Shown piece by piece: positions 9,416 through 18,078 of a stretch of DNA of 64,000 nucleotides. The notes under the pieces are model-generated. The model was not told the DNA's origin and searched no databases. It saw nothing but the letters and a program-made list of their open reading frames with translations. The translations under genes were made by a program, and so were the position numbers. The stretch covers positions 1 to 64,000 of the forward strand of contig NZ_JARPUS010000019.1 of the NCBI RefSeq assembly GCF_029537485.1, given 5' to 3'. Each line of letters begins with the position of its first letter. The first letter of the stretch is position 1. This DNA is from Pseudomonas sp. GOM6 (lineage in GTDB: Bacteria; Pseudomonadota; Gammaproteobacteria; Pseudomonadales; Pseudomonadaceae).

Positions 9416-10330
9416 ATGAAAACCCATCTCTTGCTGCTGGCACTGCTGCTACCGCTGGCCGGCTGCACCCTCGACCGTTCCGGACTGGCGGGTATGCCGC
9501 CGGGCGAGTTCAACGCCACACCGGCACTGGCTTGCCCTGGCGACACGGTGACCATTACCTGGGACACCGAAAGACCGAGGCATCCCGACTTCTGCCGTTA
9601 TCCCAATGGCAACCTGCCCACCCTGGAGCGTTGTAGCTCCAGTGGTAGCTGCAGCGTGGGTGGCAGCACCTGCCTGGACGGCCACTGCAACCTGTGCTCG
9701 GCCATCAGCGATGCACAGGAGCGTTTGAGTGAATGCGCTTCGCCCAGCGACGCGGGCTGCCAGCCGGATATCAATGCGCGCTTGCGCCTGGCCCCCGAAC
9801 CGACGCCGCCGCTGGCCGCTGCGGAGGATATTCGCCAGCACCGCGGCGAGAGAACGTTCGTGGTGGCACAAACCACCGATATCGCCTTCCTCAGCGAAGT
9901 GGCCGACCCCGAGGGCAACCGCGCGGGCAATCCGCAGTGGCTGGGGCGGCTCGACATGAATGCGCGGGTCGAGGTGGTCGACCCCGATCTGCTACGCACG
10001 GCGCCGAACGCTTACGAGTGCCGCGGCGGCGCCAGTTGGCCCGGAACCCGGCTCGAGGACCTGTTCCCGGACGCTTCGCCGCGCCTGCGCCTGCTCTCGG
10101 TGCGCAATCCCAATCGCTTCGTCGTGGTGGGTAATCTCGATGGCGTGCCGCTGCGCCTGGAGCCTGGCGAGACCATCATGCCGGGGTCTCTGCTCGCAGG
10201 GCCGCTGCAGGCTCAGCCGGACCCTGTGTTTCTGCGTACCCTGCCGCCGGTGCAATGCAGCGCGACCACCAGCATCGGCAGCTACCCGAGCGCGCCTTTG
10301 CAGCTGACCGTGGGCTGCACAGCCCCCTAG
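9416..10330 (+). CDS. Cysteine-rich lipoprotein of unknown function
   Basis: A 304-aa predicted lipoprotein: MKTHLLLLALLLPLAGC is a clear lipobox with the lipidated Cys at 17. Residues 38-120 hold a dense run of cysteines (at least ten, including CSSSGSC, CLDGHC and NLC patterns), suggesting a disulfide-rich or metal-binding domain. The remainder looks like a beta-rich domain. It has a good ribosome site (GGGAGG, about 9 bases before ATG). I do not recognise a family. It stands alone downstream of the RND genes, 83 bp away. Confidence 0.75.
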   Translation: MKTHLLLLALLLPLAGCTLDRSGLAGMPPGEFNATPALACPGDTVTITWDTERPRHPDFCRYPNGNLPTLERCSSSGSCSVGGSTCLDGHCNLCSAISDAQERLSECASPSDAGCQPDINARLRLAPEPTPPLAAAEDIRQHRGERTFVVAQTTDIAFLSEVADPEGNRAGNPQWLGRLDMNARVEVVDPDLLRTAPNAYECRGGASWPGTRLEDLFPDASPRLRLLSVRNPNRFVVVGNLDGVPLRLEPGETIMPGSLLAGPLQAQPDPVFLRTLPPVQCSATTSIGSYPSAPLQLTVGCTAP

Positions 10331-10468
10331 GGACCTGGAAAGGCCAAAAATGCCAGTCGTCTCGGGGGAATGCGGGGCGCTGAGCCCGGAGGTGGTTGGT
10401 GCGGGAGGGTGCCCATTGCCAATGCCGGCAGGGCGGCGCCGGTCTGACGTCCGCCCCGTGGGCAGCCT

Positions 10469-10798
10469 TTAGCTGACGCTCTGGCGTGCCACGCCGCGTG
10501 GCAGGCGATTGCGACCCGGCAGCTGCTCCAGGCGCTGCGCCCATTCGCTGCGTACGGACTTGCGCGGCGCCGGCGCAGGTGTGGCGGCAACGGTGACCGG
10601 TTCAGCCTTGGCGGCTTTGGCCGCCGCACGCAGCTCGGCCAGGCTGGGGGTCTTGTTGACGGGTGCCTGGGCTTTCTTCTCGCCTGCGCGCAGACACAGC
10701 TTGCAGGAAACCTGGGCCTGTTCTGTGGTGGTGTTGAGGCTCGACCCGGTGCGCCCGCAGGCGACGCTGTCTGGCGCGGTGGAGTAGTGAATAACCAA
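10469..10798 (-). CDS. Small hypothetical protein, TTG start
   Basis: About 109 aa. I place the start at the TTG at 10798 because AGGAG lies 8 bases upstream, while the longer frame back to 10936 would run into the copS region without a ribosome site. The N-terminal 50 residues have several cysteines (VACGRTG, VSCKLCLRAG) with a CxxC pair that could bind metal. The rest is Ala/Lys/Pro-rich and low in complexity. It is downstream of copS on the same strand, 74 bp away, so it may be part of the copRS transcript. Function unknown. Confidence 0.6.
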   Translation of the reverse strand: MVIHYSTAPDSVACGRTGSSLNTTTEQAQVSCKLCLRAGEKKAQAPVNKTPSLAELRAAAKAAKAEPVTVAATPAPAPRKSVRSEWAQRLEQLPGRNRLPRGVARQSVS

Positions 10799-10872
10799 GG
10801 TGTTGTCTCCTGCTTTTTTCGGGGCGCGGGATGGTACACGCAGGAGCGATGGATGCAACCTTGACGTGCCGC

Positions 10873-12207
10873 TCAGCCTTGTGGAACGGACGGAAGATCC
10901 AGGATGAAGCGCGTCCAGCCGTCGGCAGACCGACAAGCCAGGGCGCCGCCGTGAGACTGAGCAATGGAACGGGCAATGGCCAGGCCAAGCCCGGCATGCT
11001 CGGTGCCGCCTTCACGGCGTGCGGGGTCTGCCCGGTAGAAGCGATCGAACAGGCGCTCGCACTGTTCGGGCGGAATCTGTGCCCCCTGGTTGGCCACTTC
11101 GATGCGGGTCGGGGTGGCACTCAGGCGCAATTCGCCGCCAGGTGGGGTAAAGCGCAGGGCATTGTCGATCAGATTGGACAGCATCCGGCGCAGTAGCAGG
11201 CGATCGGCGTCGAGCTGACCGCAGGCTTCGACCGTCAACCGCACGCCAGTCTCTTCGGCCAGTGGTGCGAAGTAGTCGGCCAGGGCCGACAACTCGGCCT
11301 CCAGCATCAAGGGTTCACGGCGGGTTTGCAGCAGACCGTTGTCGGCCTTGGCCAGCAGTAGCATGTCGCTGACCATCTGCGCCAGGTGCTGCAACTCTTC
11401 GAGGTTCGAATGCAGGGCTTCGCGATAGTCCTCCAGTGCCCGTGGCTGGCTAAGAGTTACCTGGGTCTGGGTCAGCAGGTTGGACAGCGGCGTGCGCAGC
11501 TCGTGGGCGATGTCGGCGGAGAAGGCCGAGAGACGCGTGAAGGCGTCCTCCAGGCGCGCCAGCATGGCGTTGAAGGCCTCGGTCAGCTCCTGCAGCTCGG
11601 CCGGGATACCGTCCAGCGGCAGGCGGGTGGTCAGCGACTGCGCCGACACCTGCTGTGCCACGCCGGTCATTCGGCGCAGTGGGCGTAGGCCGCGGCGTGC
11701 CACCCACGCGCCGAGTAGCGCGGTGGCCAGCGCCGAGAGACCGACGCAAAGCCAGATCAGTCGCTGCATCTGGGCCAGAAAGTGCTGATGGTGGGTGATG
11801 TCCAGCAGCAGGCTGAGCTGCAGACCGCTGTCCAGTCGCTCCTCGATCACGCGGAAGTCGCTGCCCTGGTGCTGCCAGCGGCTGATGTGTTGCTCATTCG
11901 GCGGCAGGTGACTGAGCTCGGCGTGGCTGGTGAACCATCGCTGGCCGTCTGTGCCCTGAATACGCAGGGCCAGTTCGGGGTGGCGTTGCAGTTCCTGCTC
12001 CAGTTGTGGGCGCCTTGCAGCCAGGTCTTCTCGGCTGGTTACGCCCTGCAGCTGCTCGGCAAAGACCGTCAGTTTGCCCTGCAGCTGTTGCTGATCCAGC
12101 TCGACGAAGTGCGCTTCGCTGGCCCGTGTGAACAGCGCGCCGGCCACCAGGGCCACGGCGGCAGCGCAGGCGGCGAACAGTAGCGCCAACCGGTTGGCCA
12201 GTGACAT
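10873..12207 (-). CDS. copS: Copper-sensing histidine kinase CopS
   Basis: A 444-aa membrane histidine kinase of the heavy-metal sensor (IrlS/CusS) family. Two transmembrane helices (about 5-28 and 150-172) bracket a periplasmic sensor. A HAMP region follows, then the H-box ADIAHELRTPLSNLL (phosphorylated His near 235), N-box NLIDNALRFTPPGG and G-box HAGLGLAIARS. Its ATG overlaps the copR stop by one base (TGATG). By synteny this is P. aeruginosa PA2810. It is expected to phosphorylate CopR when periplasmic copper is high. Confidence 0.93.
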   Translation of the reverse strand: MSLANRLALLFAACAAAVALVAGALFTRASEAHFVELDQQQLQGKLTVFAEQLQGVTSREDLAARRPQLEQELQRHPELALRIQGTDGQRWFTSHAELSHLPPNEQHISRWQHQGSDFRVIEERLDSGLQLSLLLDITHHQHFLAQMQRLIWLCVGLSALATALLGAWVARRGLRPLRRMTGVAQQVSAQSLTTRLPLDGIPAELQELTEAFNAMLARLEDAFTRLSAFSADIAHELRTPLSNLLTQTQVTLSQPRALEDYREALHSNLEELQHLAQMVSDMLLLAKADNGLLQTRREPLMLEAELSALADYFAPLAEETGVRLTVEACGQLDADRLLLRRMLSNLIDNALRFTPPGGELRLSATPTRIEVANQGAQIPPEQCERLFDRFYRADPARREGGTEHAGLGLAIARSIAQSHGGALACRSADGWTRFILDLPSVPQG

Positions 12208-12884
12208 CAGGCGCGCACCTCCAGCACATAGCCCATCCCACGCACCGTGTGGATCAGCGGTGCGGCGAAGCCGTCGTCAACCTTGCTGCGCAAGCGGCGA
12301 ATGGCGACCTCTATGACGTTGGTGTCGCTGTCGAAATTCATGTCCCACACCTGCGAGGCAATCAGCGACTTGGGCAGCACCTCGCCCTGGCGGCGCAGCA
12401 GCAGTTCCAGCAGGGCGAACTCCTTGGCGGTCAGCTCGATGCGCTGGCCGGCGCGCTCGGCGCGACGGCGCAGCAGGTCGAGGGACAGGTCGGCGGCTTG
12501 CAGCAGGTGCTCCTGTGGTGCGCCGTTGCCGCGCCGCAACAGGCTACGCACACGCGCCAGCAGCTCGGTAAAGGCGAAGGGCTTGACCAGGTAGTCGTCG
12601 GCGCCGCCTTCCAGCCCGCGTACGCGGTCTTCAACGGCATCGCGGGCGGTGAGGAACAGTACCGGGGTGGCCAGGCCGGCGGCGCGCACGCTGGCGAGAA
12701 TCTGCCAGCCGTCGCGACCGGGCAGCATCACGTCGAGAATCAACAGGTCATGGTCGCCGGACAGCGCCAGGTGCTCGCCGCTAAGGCCGTCCTGGGCCAG
12801 TTCGACGGCGAAACCCGCCTCGCTCAGGCCCTGGCGCAGGTACTGGCCGGTCTTGGGTTCGTCTTCGACAATCAACAATTTCAT
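12207..12884 (-). CDS. copR: Copper response regulator CopR
   Basis: A 225-aa OmpR-family regulator: receiver domain (LLIVEDEPKTGQYL, phospho-Asp in LLILDVMLPGRDG near 51, conserved Lys in YLVKPF near 101) and a winged-helix DNA-binding domain ending GMGYVLEVRA. I start at the ATG at 12884, which gives the standard length; the frame continues upstream without support. It is transcribed away from the cupredoxin-copA-copB operon, and a CopR-type box lies between them. Confidence 0.94.
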   Translation of the reverse strand: MKLLIVEDEPKTGQYLRQGLSEAGFAVELAQDGLSGEHLALSGDHDLLILDVMLPGRDGWQILASVRAAGLATPVLFLTARDAVEDRVRGLEGGADDYLVKPFAFTELLARVRSLLRRGNGAPQEHLLQAADLSLDLLRRRAERAGQRIELTAKEFALLELLLRRQGEVLPKSLIASQVWDMNFDSDTNVIEVAIRRLRSKVDDGFAAPLIHTVRGMGYVLEVRA

Positions 12885-12947
12885 GGCGCAACTCAGGGCA
12901 ACGACAGTCGGCTTTATACGCCAGCCAAGGGCTAGGCAGGGCCAAGC

Positions 12948-12962
12948 TGACAAAGTTGTAAT
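12948..12962. promoter_or_regulatory. Probable CopR binding box
   Basis: TGACAAAGTTGTAAT fits the TGACA-N4-TGTAAT pattern of CopR/CzcR-family boxes. It lies between copR (start 12884) and the cupredoxin gene (start 13029), about 65 bp upstream of each, where it could control both directions. A second partial element, CGTCAGCTTAGCG, follows at 12968-12980. Confidence 0.7.
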
Positions 12963-13028
12963 CTTCGCGTCAGCTTAGCGCCAGCTGCGGCTGCCTAGAG
13001 TGGCGAAAACGATTGAAGGAGTTTCGCC

Positions 13029-13553
13029 ATGTCCGCACGCCTGTTCCTGCCAATGCTCTGCGCCGTCAGCCTGCCCGCCCTGGCCGATGCTGGTCACTAC
13101 GCCTTTGGTCAGCCGGCCGCGGCAGCCAAGGCCAGCCGTACCGTCGAGATCACCCTGGGCGACATGTACTACGAGCCGGCCTCGGTGCAGGTCAAGGCTG
13201 GCGAGACCGTACGCTTCGTGCTGAAGAACGAAGGCAGCCTGCTGCATGAGTTCAGCCTGGGCGACGCAGCCATGCATGCCGAGCATCAGCAGCACATGTT
13301 GATGATGCAGCAGATGGGCATGATTGGTGAGAACGGCATCATGCCCATGGACCACTCGAAGATGGGCCATGACATGGCTGGTATGGACCACGGCAAAATG
13401 GCCCACGACGACCCCAACACCGTGATGATCCCACCGGGCAAAAGTGCCGAGCTGACCTGGACCTTCAGCAAGGCTACCGGTCTGGAGTTCGCCTGCAACC
13501 TGCCGGGCCACTACCAGGCGGGCATGGTCGGCAACCTGGAGGTGCAGCCGTGA
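13029..13553 (+). CDS. Periplasmic cupredoxin-like copper-resistance protein
   Basis: A 174-aa exported protein (signal peptide ending LPALADA) with a plastocyanin-like fold: copper-ligand candidates are His in LLHEFS and the C-terminal C-N-L-P-G-H-Y-Q-A-G-M motif (Cys, His, Met). A Met/His-rich insertion (residues 80-130, repeated MDH and MMQQMGM) is the kind used for Cu(I)/Cu(II) binding. It is the PA2807 or CopI-like protein. The stop overlaps the copA start by four bases, so it is the first gene of the copper operon. Confidence 0.88.
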   Translation: MSARLFLPMLCAVSLPALADAGHYAFGQPAAAAKASRTVEITLGDMYYEPASVQVKAGETVRFVLKNEGSLLHEFSLGDAAMHAEHQQHMLMMQQMGMIGENGIMPMDHSKMGHDMAGMDHGKMAHDDPNTVMIPPGKSAELTWTFSKATGLEFACNLPGHYQAGMVGNLEVQP

Positions 13554-15262
13554 GGAAATGGCTGATCTGCCTATTGCTGGGTGCGAGTTTCAGCGCCCAG
13601 GCCGGTCGTTACGAACTGGTGATCGACGAGGGCCAGGTGCGCTTTTCCGACGGCGTGCGCCCGGCGCTGACCGTCAACGGCCAGAGCCCGGCACCGGAGC
13701 TGCGCTTTCAGGAGGGCGAAGAGGTTGAGATCGCCGTCACCAACAAGCTCGACCGCATGACCGCGCTGCACTGGCACGGCATCATCCTGCCCTACACCCA
13801 GGACGGCGTTCCGGGCATCAGCTTCCCCGGCATCCAGTCCGGCGAGACCTTCACCTACCGCTTCACCCTCAACCAGTCCGGCACCTACTGGTACCACGCC
13901 CATGCCGACTTCCAGGAGCAGGAAGGCATCTACGGCCCGTTGATCATCGAGCCGAAGAAGCGCGAGCCGTATCGCTACGACCGTGAATACACCGTGCTGA
14001 TGTTCGACTGGCAGGACGAGAAGCCGGAGCGCACCCTGGCCAACCTGAAGAAGCAGGCCGACTACTACAACGACCAGCAGCCGACCCTTGGCGACCTGTT
14101 CCGTGACGCTCGGCGCGATGGCTGGGGCGCGGCGCTCAAGGACCGCTGGGACTGGGGCAACATGCGCATGGCCAAGACCGACATCGCCGATGTCAGTGGC
14201 TTCCGCTTCCTGGTCAACGGCCGCGACGCCGAGCAAAACTGGACCGCGCTGTTCAAGCCGGGCGAGCGGGTGCGTTTGCGCATCATCAACGGTTCGGGCA
14301 TGAGCTACTTCGACCTGCGCATTCCCGGCTTGCAGATGACCGTGGTGCAGGCCGACGGCAACGATGTGCAGCCGGTGGTAGTCGACCAGCTGCGCATTGC
14401 CGTGGCCGAGACCTACGACGTGATCGTCCAGCCGCGGGAGGACAAGGCCTACACCCTGTTCGCCGAATCCATGGATCGGCGTGGCTATGCCCGCGCCACC
14501 CTGGCGCCGCGCCCTGGCATGCAGGGCGAAGTGCCGGCGCTGCGCGAGCCGCGCCTGCTGACCATGGCCGACATGGGCATGGCCCATGCCGGGATGGACC
14601 ACGGCGGTATGGATCACTCGGACATGGCGGGTATGGATCATTCCCAGATGGCTGGGATGGACCATTCGCAGATGGCCGGGATGGACCATGGCGCGATGAA
14701 CCACGCGGCCATGGACCAGGCGAACAATCCGGACTACGCCGCCGGCAGCGGTATCGCCCCGGAGCCGGTGGACGGCGGGCGCGTGCTGGTCTACGGCGAC
14801 CTCAAGGCCATGCACCCGGCCGCCGGCTACCGGGCGCCGGACCGCACCATCGAACTGCAGCTGACCGGCAACATGGAGCGCTACTTCTGGTCGTTCAACG
14901 GTGTGAAGTACTCCGAGGCCGAGCCGATCCGCCTCAAGTTTGGCGAGCGGGTGCGCTTTCGCTTCGTCAACCAGACCATGATGAACCACCCCATGCACCT
15001 GCACGGCATGTGGATGCAGCTGGACAAGGGCAACGGCCGGTTCAATCCGCTCAAACATATCGTCAACGTGGCGCCCGGTCAGACCGTTGAAGTGGACGTG
15101 CCGGTCGACGCCATGGGCGAGTGGGCTTTCCACTGCCACCTGATCTACCACATGGCCAGTGGCATGTTCCGCAAGATCGTGGTGGAGGATGCCACGGGCG
15201 CGACCCAGCCCTTCTACAGCGAGCAGCCGGTCGCCAAGGAGAGTGAACATGCGCACCATTAA
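13550..15262 (+). CDS. copA: CopA-family multicopper oxidase
   Basis: A 570-aa periplasmic oxidase that oxidises Cu(I) and sequesters copper. Copper-site motifs are intact: HWHG (near 77), YWYHAHADFQEQ (near 118), HPMHLHGMW (near 483) and the T1 motif HCHLIYHMASGM (near 528). A His/Met-rich tract with repeated GMDHSQMA units occupies about 345-390. The signal peptide is a plain Sec type (MRKWLICLLLGASFSAQA) without twin arginines, unlike classical Tat-exported CopA/PcoA. It overlaps the cupredoxin gene by 4 and copB by 14 bases. Confidence 0.93.
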   Translation: MRKWLICLLLGASFSAQAGRYELVIDEGQVRFSDGVRPALTVNGQSPAPELRFQEGEEVEIAVTNKLDRMTALHWHGIILPYTQDGVPGISFPGIQSGETFTYRFTLNQSGTYWYHAHADFQEQEGIYGPLIIEPKKREPYRYDREYTVLMFDWQDEKPERTLANLKKQADYYNDQQPTLGDLFRDARRDGWGAALKDRWDWGNMRMAKTDIADVSGFRFLVNGRDAEQNWTALFKPGERVRLRIINGSGMSYFDLRIPGLQMTVVQADGNDVQPVVVDQLRIAVAETYDVIVQPREDKAYTLFAESMDRRGYARATLAPRPGMQGEVPALREPRLLTMADMGMAHAGMDHGGMDHSDMAGMDHSQMAGMDHSQMAGMDHGAMNHAAMDQANNPDYAAGSGIAPEPVDGGRVLVYGDLKAMHPAAGYRAPDRTIELQLTGNMERYFWSFNGVKYSEAEPIRLKFGERVRFRFVNQTMMNHPMHLHGMWMQLDKGNGRFNPLKHIVNVAPGQTVEVDVPVDAMGEWAFHCHLIYHMASGMFRKIVVEDATGATQPFYSEQPVAKESEHAHH

Positions 15263-15953
15263 TCTGCTGCCGGCGCTGCTGCTGGCCACCCCGGTGCTGG
15301 CCATGGAACAACACATGGATGCCATGCCGGTGGCCAAGCTCAGCGTTGACCATCTGGAGCAGCGCTTCGATGGTGACGACCAGGGTCTGAGCTGGGAGGT
15401 CGAAGGCACCTACGGCAACGACCTGCACAAGCTGGTGCTGAAAAGCAGCGGCGAGCGTTCCGATGGTGGGCCGACCGAGTCGAGCGAGACCCAGTTGCTC
15501 TACCGGCGTATGGCTACAGAGTTCTTTGATTGGCAGGCCGGTGTGCGCCATGACGATCAGCCGGGCCCTGCGCGCAGTTATGCGGTGCTGGGAATCAAGG
15601 GGTTGGCGCCGCAGTGGATCGAGCTGGATGCCAACCTGTTCGTCAGCGAGCGTGGTGATCCTTCACTTCGCGTCGAGGCCGAGTACGAACTGCTGCTGAC
15701 CCAGCGCTGGGTACTGGAGCCCAAGCTGGAGTACGACCTGGCCCTGGCCGATGACCGCGATCTGGGCGTTGGCGCCGGTGGCAGCACGCTGGAGGCCGGC
15801 TTGCGCCTGAACTACCGGGTCAGCCCGCAGTTCTCGCCTTATGTCGGCTATGTCTGGGAGAAGACCTATGGCCGCACCGGTGACTGGCTGCGCGAGGAGG
15901 GCGAGCACGACGAGGAGGGCGCCTGGGTGGTGGGGTTGAAGTTCTGGCTGTGA
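15249..15953 (+). CDS. copB: CopB outer-membrane copper-resistance protein
   Basis: A 234-aa protein beginning at the ATG inside the end of copA. The signal peptide ends near TPVLA|MEQ. The mature part shows alternating amphipathic strands (YELLLTQRWVLEPKLEYDL, FSPYVGYVWEKTYG) and ends in an aromatic-terminated strand (GLKFWL), as expected of a beta-barrel. CopB proteins often have a long Met-rich N-terminus; here it is reduced to MEQHMDAM. It is the last gene of the copper operon. Confidence 0.9.
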   Translation: MRTINLLPALLLATPVLAMEQHMDAMPVAKLSVDHLEQRFDGDDQGLSWEVEGTYGNDLHKLVLKSSGERSDGGPTESSETQLLYRRMATEFFDWQAGVRHDDQPGPARSYAVLGIKGLAPQWIELDANLFVSERGDPSLRVEAEYELLLTQRWVLEPKLEYDLALADDRDLGVGAGGSTLEAGLRLNYRVSPQFSPYVGYVWEKTYGRTGDWLREEGEHDEEGAWVVGLKFWL

Positions 15954-15970
15954 GCCCCGGGGCCGTAGGG

Positions 15971-16031
15971 CGTAGCCCGGATGCAATCCGGGAAGCAGGA
16001 TACTCCGCCCCCGGATTGCATCCGGGCTACG
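15971..16031. repeat. REP palindrome pair after copB
   Basis: CGTAGCCCGGATGCAATCCG with two more G residues (15971-15992) and its perfect reverse complement (16010-16031) form a 22-bp inverted pair around a 17-bp spacer. This is the form of a Pseudomonas REP doublet (REPIN/BIME). It lies in the copB-queF gap and would fold as a large hairpin in RNA, so it may end the copper operon or stabilise its 3' end. Confidence 0.85.
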
Positions 16032-16096
16032 GGTGACGAGAGGGCGGCGGGCATGGAGTACAATGCCTGCCGTTTTTCGTTTCTCAGGCCACCGCC

Positions 16097-16924
16097 ATGC
16101 AGCATCCCGCCGAACACTCGCCGCTGGGCAAATCCAGCGAGTACGTCTCCCAGTACGCCCCCGAACTGCTGTTCCCCATTTCTCGCACCACCAAGTGGGC
16201 CGAGCTGGGGCTGGTGGCCGGTAAGCTGCCGTACCAGGGCGTGGACTACTGGAACTGTTATGAGCTGTCCTGGCTGACGCCTTCCGGCAAGCCGGTGGTG
16301 GCCATCGGCGAGTTCGCCATCCCGGCCGACTCGCCGAACATCATCGAGTCCAAGTCGTTCAAGCTCTACCTCAACTCGCTGAACCAGAGCCTCTATGCCA
16401 GCGCGGCGGATGTCGAGGCGGTGCTGATCCGCGACCTGTCCGCCTGCGCCGGCGCGCCAGTGGGCGTGCGTGTGCGCGGCCTGGACGAAGTGGCCGCCGA
16501 GGGCGTGGCGACCTTGCCGGGGCGTTGCATCGACGACCTGGAGATCGTGGTCAGCGACTACGCCCATCCTCGGCCGGAGCTGCTGCACTGCGCCGACGAG
16601 GTGGTGGAAGAGGTGCTCTATAGCCACCTGCTGAAATCCAACTGCCCGGTCACCGGTCAGCCGGACTGGGGCACGCTGGTCATCGACTACCGTGGACCGT
16701 GCCTGGATGCGGCGAGCCTGCTGGCCTACGTGGTGAGCTTCCGCCAGCACCAGGATTTCCACGAACAGTGCGTGGAGCGGGTATTCCTCGACCTGCAGCG
16801 CCTGCTGCAGCCCGAGCGGCTGACGGTCTATGCCCGCTATGTTCGCCGTGGCGGCCTGGACATCAATCCCTACCGCAGCACCGAGGCGATCGCGCCGGAC
16901 AACCGCCGGCTGGTGCGCCAGTAA
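16097..16924 (+). CDS. queF: QueF, NADPH-dependent preQ0 reductase
   Basis: A 275-aa enzyme reducing 7-cyano-7-deazaguanine to preQ1 in queuosine tRNA modification. It has the long bimodular QueF form: an N-terminal T-fold half with the QueF signature ESKSFKLYLNSLNQ (about 89-102) and a C-terminal half containing the catalytic Cys in LLKSNCPVTGQPDWG. The start ATG at 16097 gives the standard length. A strong terminator follows. It is the PA2806 counterpart. Confidence 0.97.
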   Translation: MQHPAEHSPLGKSSEYVSQYAPELLFPISRTTKWAELGLVAGKLPYQGVDYWNCYELSWLTPSGKPVVAIGEFAIPADSPNIIESKSFKLYLNSLNQSLYASAADVEAVLIRDLSACAGAPVGVRVRGLDEVAAEGVATLPGRCIDDLEIVVSDYAHPRPELLHCADEVVEEVLYSHLLKSNCPVTGQPDWGTLVIDYRGPCLDAASLLAYVVSFRQHQDFHEQCVERVFLDLQRLLQPERLTVYARYVRRGGLDINPYRSTEAIAPDNRRLVRQ

Positions 16925-16926
16925 CG

Positions 16927-16953
16927 AAAAAGCCCGCAGATGCGGGCTTTTTG
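16927..16953. terminator. Terminator between queF and the DUF4404 gene
   Basis: AAAAAGCCCGCA and TGCGGGCTTTTT form a short-loop hairpin with T tracts on both strands. It lies between the convergent genes queF and 16967-17230 and probably serves both. Confidence 0.9.
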
Positions 16954-16966
16954 TTGGGCGCTGGGC

Positions 16967-17230
16967 CTAGATGCCCATGTTGGCCAGGCTCTGCAGGATA
17001 TTGCGCAGGGTGCCGGTGAGGGTCGGGTGCTGGCTCTCGAAACGCTCTACGGCCAGGTTGACACCGTCGACCAGGGTGGCGTCGGGGTCGCTGGCCAGTT
17101 CCTTGGCCAGTTTCAGGTCGATTTCCTGCATCAGCTCAAGCAGTGCAGCGCGATCCTCGGTATCCAGTGGCAGGTCGTTGGCGAGTTCCTCGCGTAGTCG
17201 CTGGAAATGTTGCTGCAGGCGTGCGGACAT
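16967..17230 (-). CDS. DUF4404 family protein
   Basis: A small 87-aa protein, predicted all-helical, matching the DUF4404 family (PA2805-like). The start ATG at 17230 has AAGGAGA 6 bases upstream; a longer frame to 17341 has no ribosome site. No catalytic residues are apparent. Its helices (LQQHFQRLREELAND, LAVERFESQHP, TLRNILQSLANMGI) look like a dimerising bundle. Function unknown. Confidence 0.85.
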   Translation of the reverse strand: MSARLQQHFQRLREELANDLPLDTEDRAALLELMQEIDLKLAKELASDPDATLVDGVNLAVERFESQHPTLTGTLRNILQSLANMGI

Positions 17231-17351
17231 AATCGTCTCCTTCTGGGCTACTGCAGAGTTGACCCGTTTATGGCGTCTCGGGTTCGCTCTCTTTACCTGA
17301 AGGTTAATCCAGGCTGTTGCGGCCTGCCTGATCCAGAGCAAGTTTTGCGTG

Positions 17352-18014
17352 TCAGGGCTTTTCGCCTTTGTGCCGGCGGATGGCCAGGTCGCTCAGGCAG
17401 GCCGGTAGCTCGCCGGGGTGGTCGATGACCGAGTGAGCACCGAGCCTGTACAGCTCCAGGGTGGCCTGGGCGCGCAGTTTCTCGCGCTCGGCGGCGGCAA
17501 GCGCTTGCCAGTCCCCCAGGGCCAAGCCGCACAGGGGGCCGCAAGTAGCCAGGCCGATGCACCACAGTCCGGCATTCAGGCCGGCTTGTAGCAGGCGCGG
17601 ATCACTGGCGATCAATACGCAGCCTTGCAGGCTGTCGACCTGCAACTCGCTTAATGTGTGCCAAACGGCGTCCGGTGCCGGCCAGGGACGCGAACCGTTC
17701 AGGCGACTGCCATGCAATCCGCTCGGCAGTACGGCGGCAAGGCGCTGGGTCGCAGCGTCCGGCAGTTCATCCAGCCAGGCACATGGCATGCCTTGTCGCT
17801 GCAGATCGTCAAGCAGGTCGCAGACGCTGGGCAGGGGCTCGGCGCATTCGTCGGCGCTGGCCAGCAGGTTTGGCAGTAGGTCGGGGTGGTTCAGGTCCGA
17901 GGGCCGCTCAGGCAGGCCGCTGTGCTGCTGGGCGATTGGCAGGGTGCGCGCGCCATGGTCGACCAGGCAGCCGGTCAGGCCGAATAACAGGGCGTTGAAG
18001 GTTGGCGCGGTCAT
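17352..18014 (-). CDS. Degenerate HAD-like hydrolase (phosphonatase-like)
   Basis: A 220-aa protein in the place of PA2803, annotated phosphonatase-like in P. aeruginosa. The HAD fold is suggested by the overall layout, with motif II-like VLIASDPRLL (about 130) and an ADC-type region near 145-160. However, motif I reads LLFGLTGCLVD where DxDGTL is expected, so the nucleophilic Asp and the second acid are missing. It is probably not a phosphatase in the usual sense. It is 64 bp downstream of the thioesterase gene on the same strand. Confidence 0.7.
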   Translation of the reverse strand: MTAPTFNALLFGLTGCLVDHGARTLPIAQQHSGLPERPSDLNHPDLLPNLLASADECAEPLPSVCDLLDDLQRQGMPCAWLDELPDAATQRLAAVLPSGLHGSRLNGSRPWPAPDAVWHTLSELQVDSLQGCVLIASDPRLLQAGLNAGLWCIGLATCGPLCGLALGDWQALAAAEREKLRAQATLELYRLGAHSVIDHPGELPACLSDLAIRRHKGEKP

Positions 18015-18078
18015 GGCGGGCTCGCTTCCCTGAGTGAGGCGGGCAGCGTAGCGAGCGGGTATGACGATTACGTGACGC

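Noticed and set aside
14580..14705. Short tandem repeats resembling a repeat array
   Set aside because: They are the coding GMDHSQMA units of CopA, in frame, of 24-nt period with changes; no CRISPR spacing.
13571..15409. 612-codon minus-strand frame opposite copA
   Set aside because: Mirror image of copA codon bias, His/Val-rich, no ribosome site, overlaps a fully supported gene.
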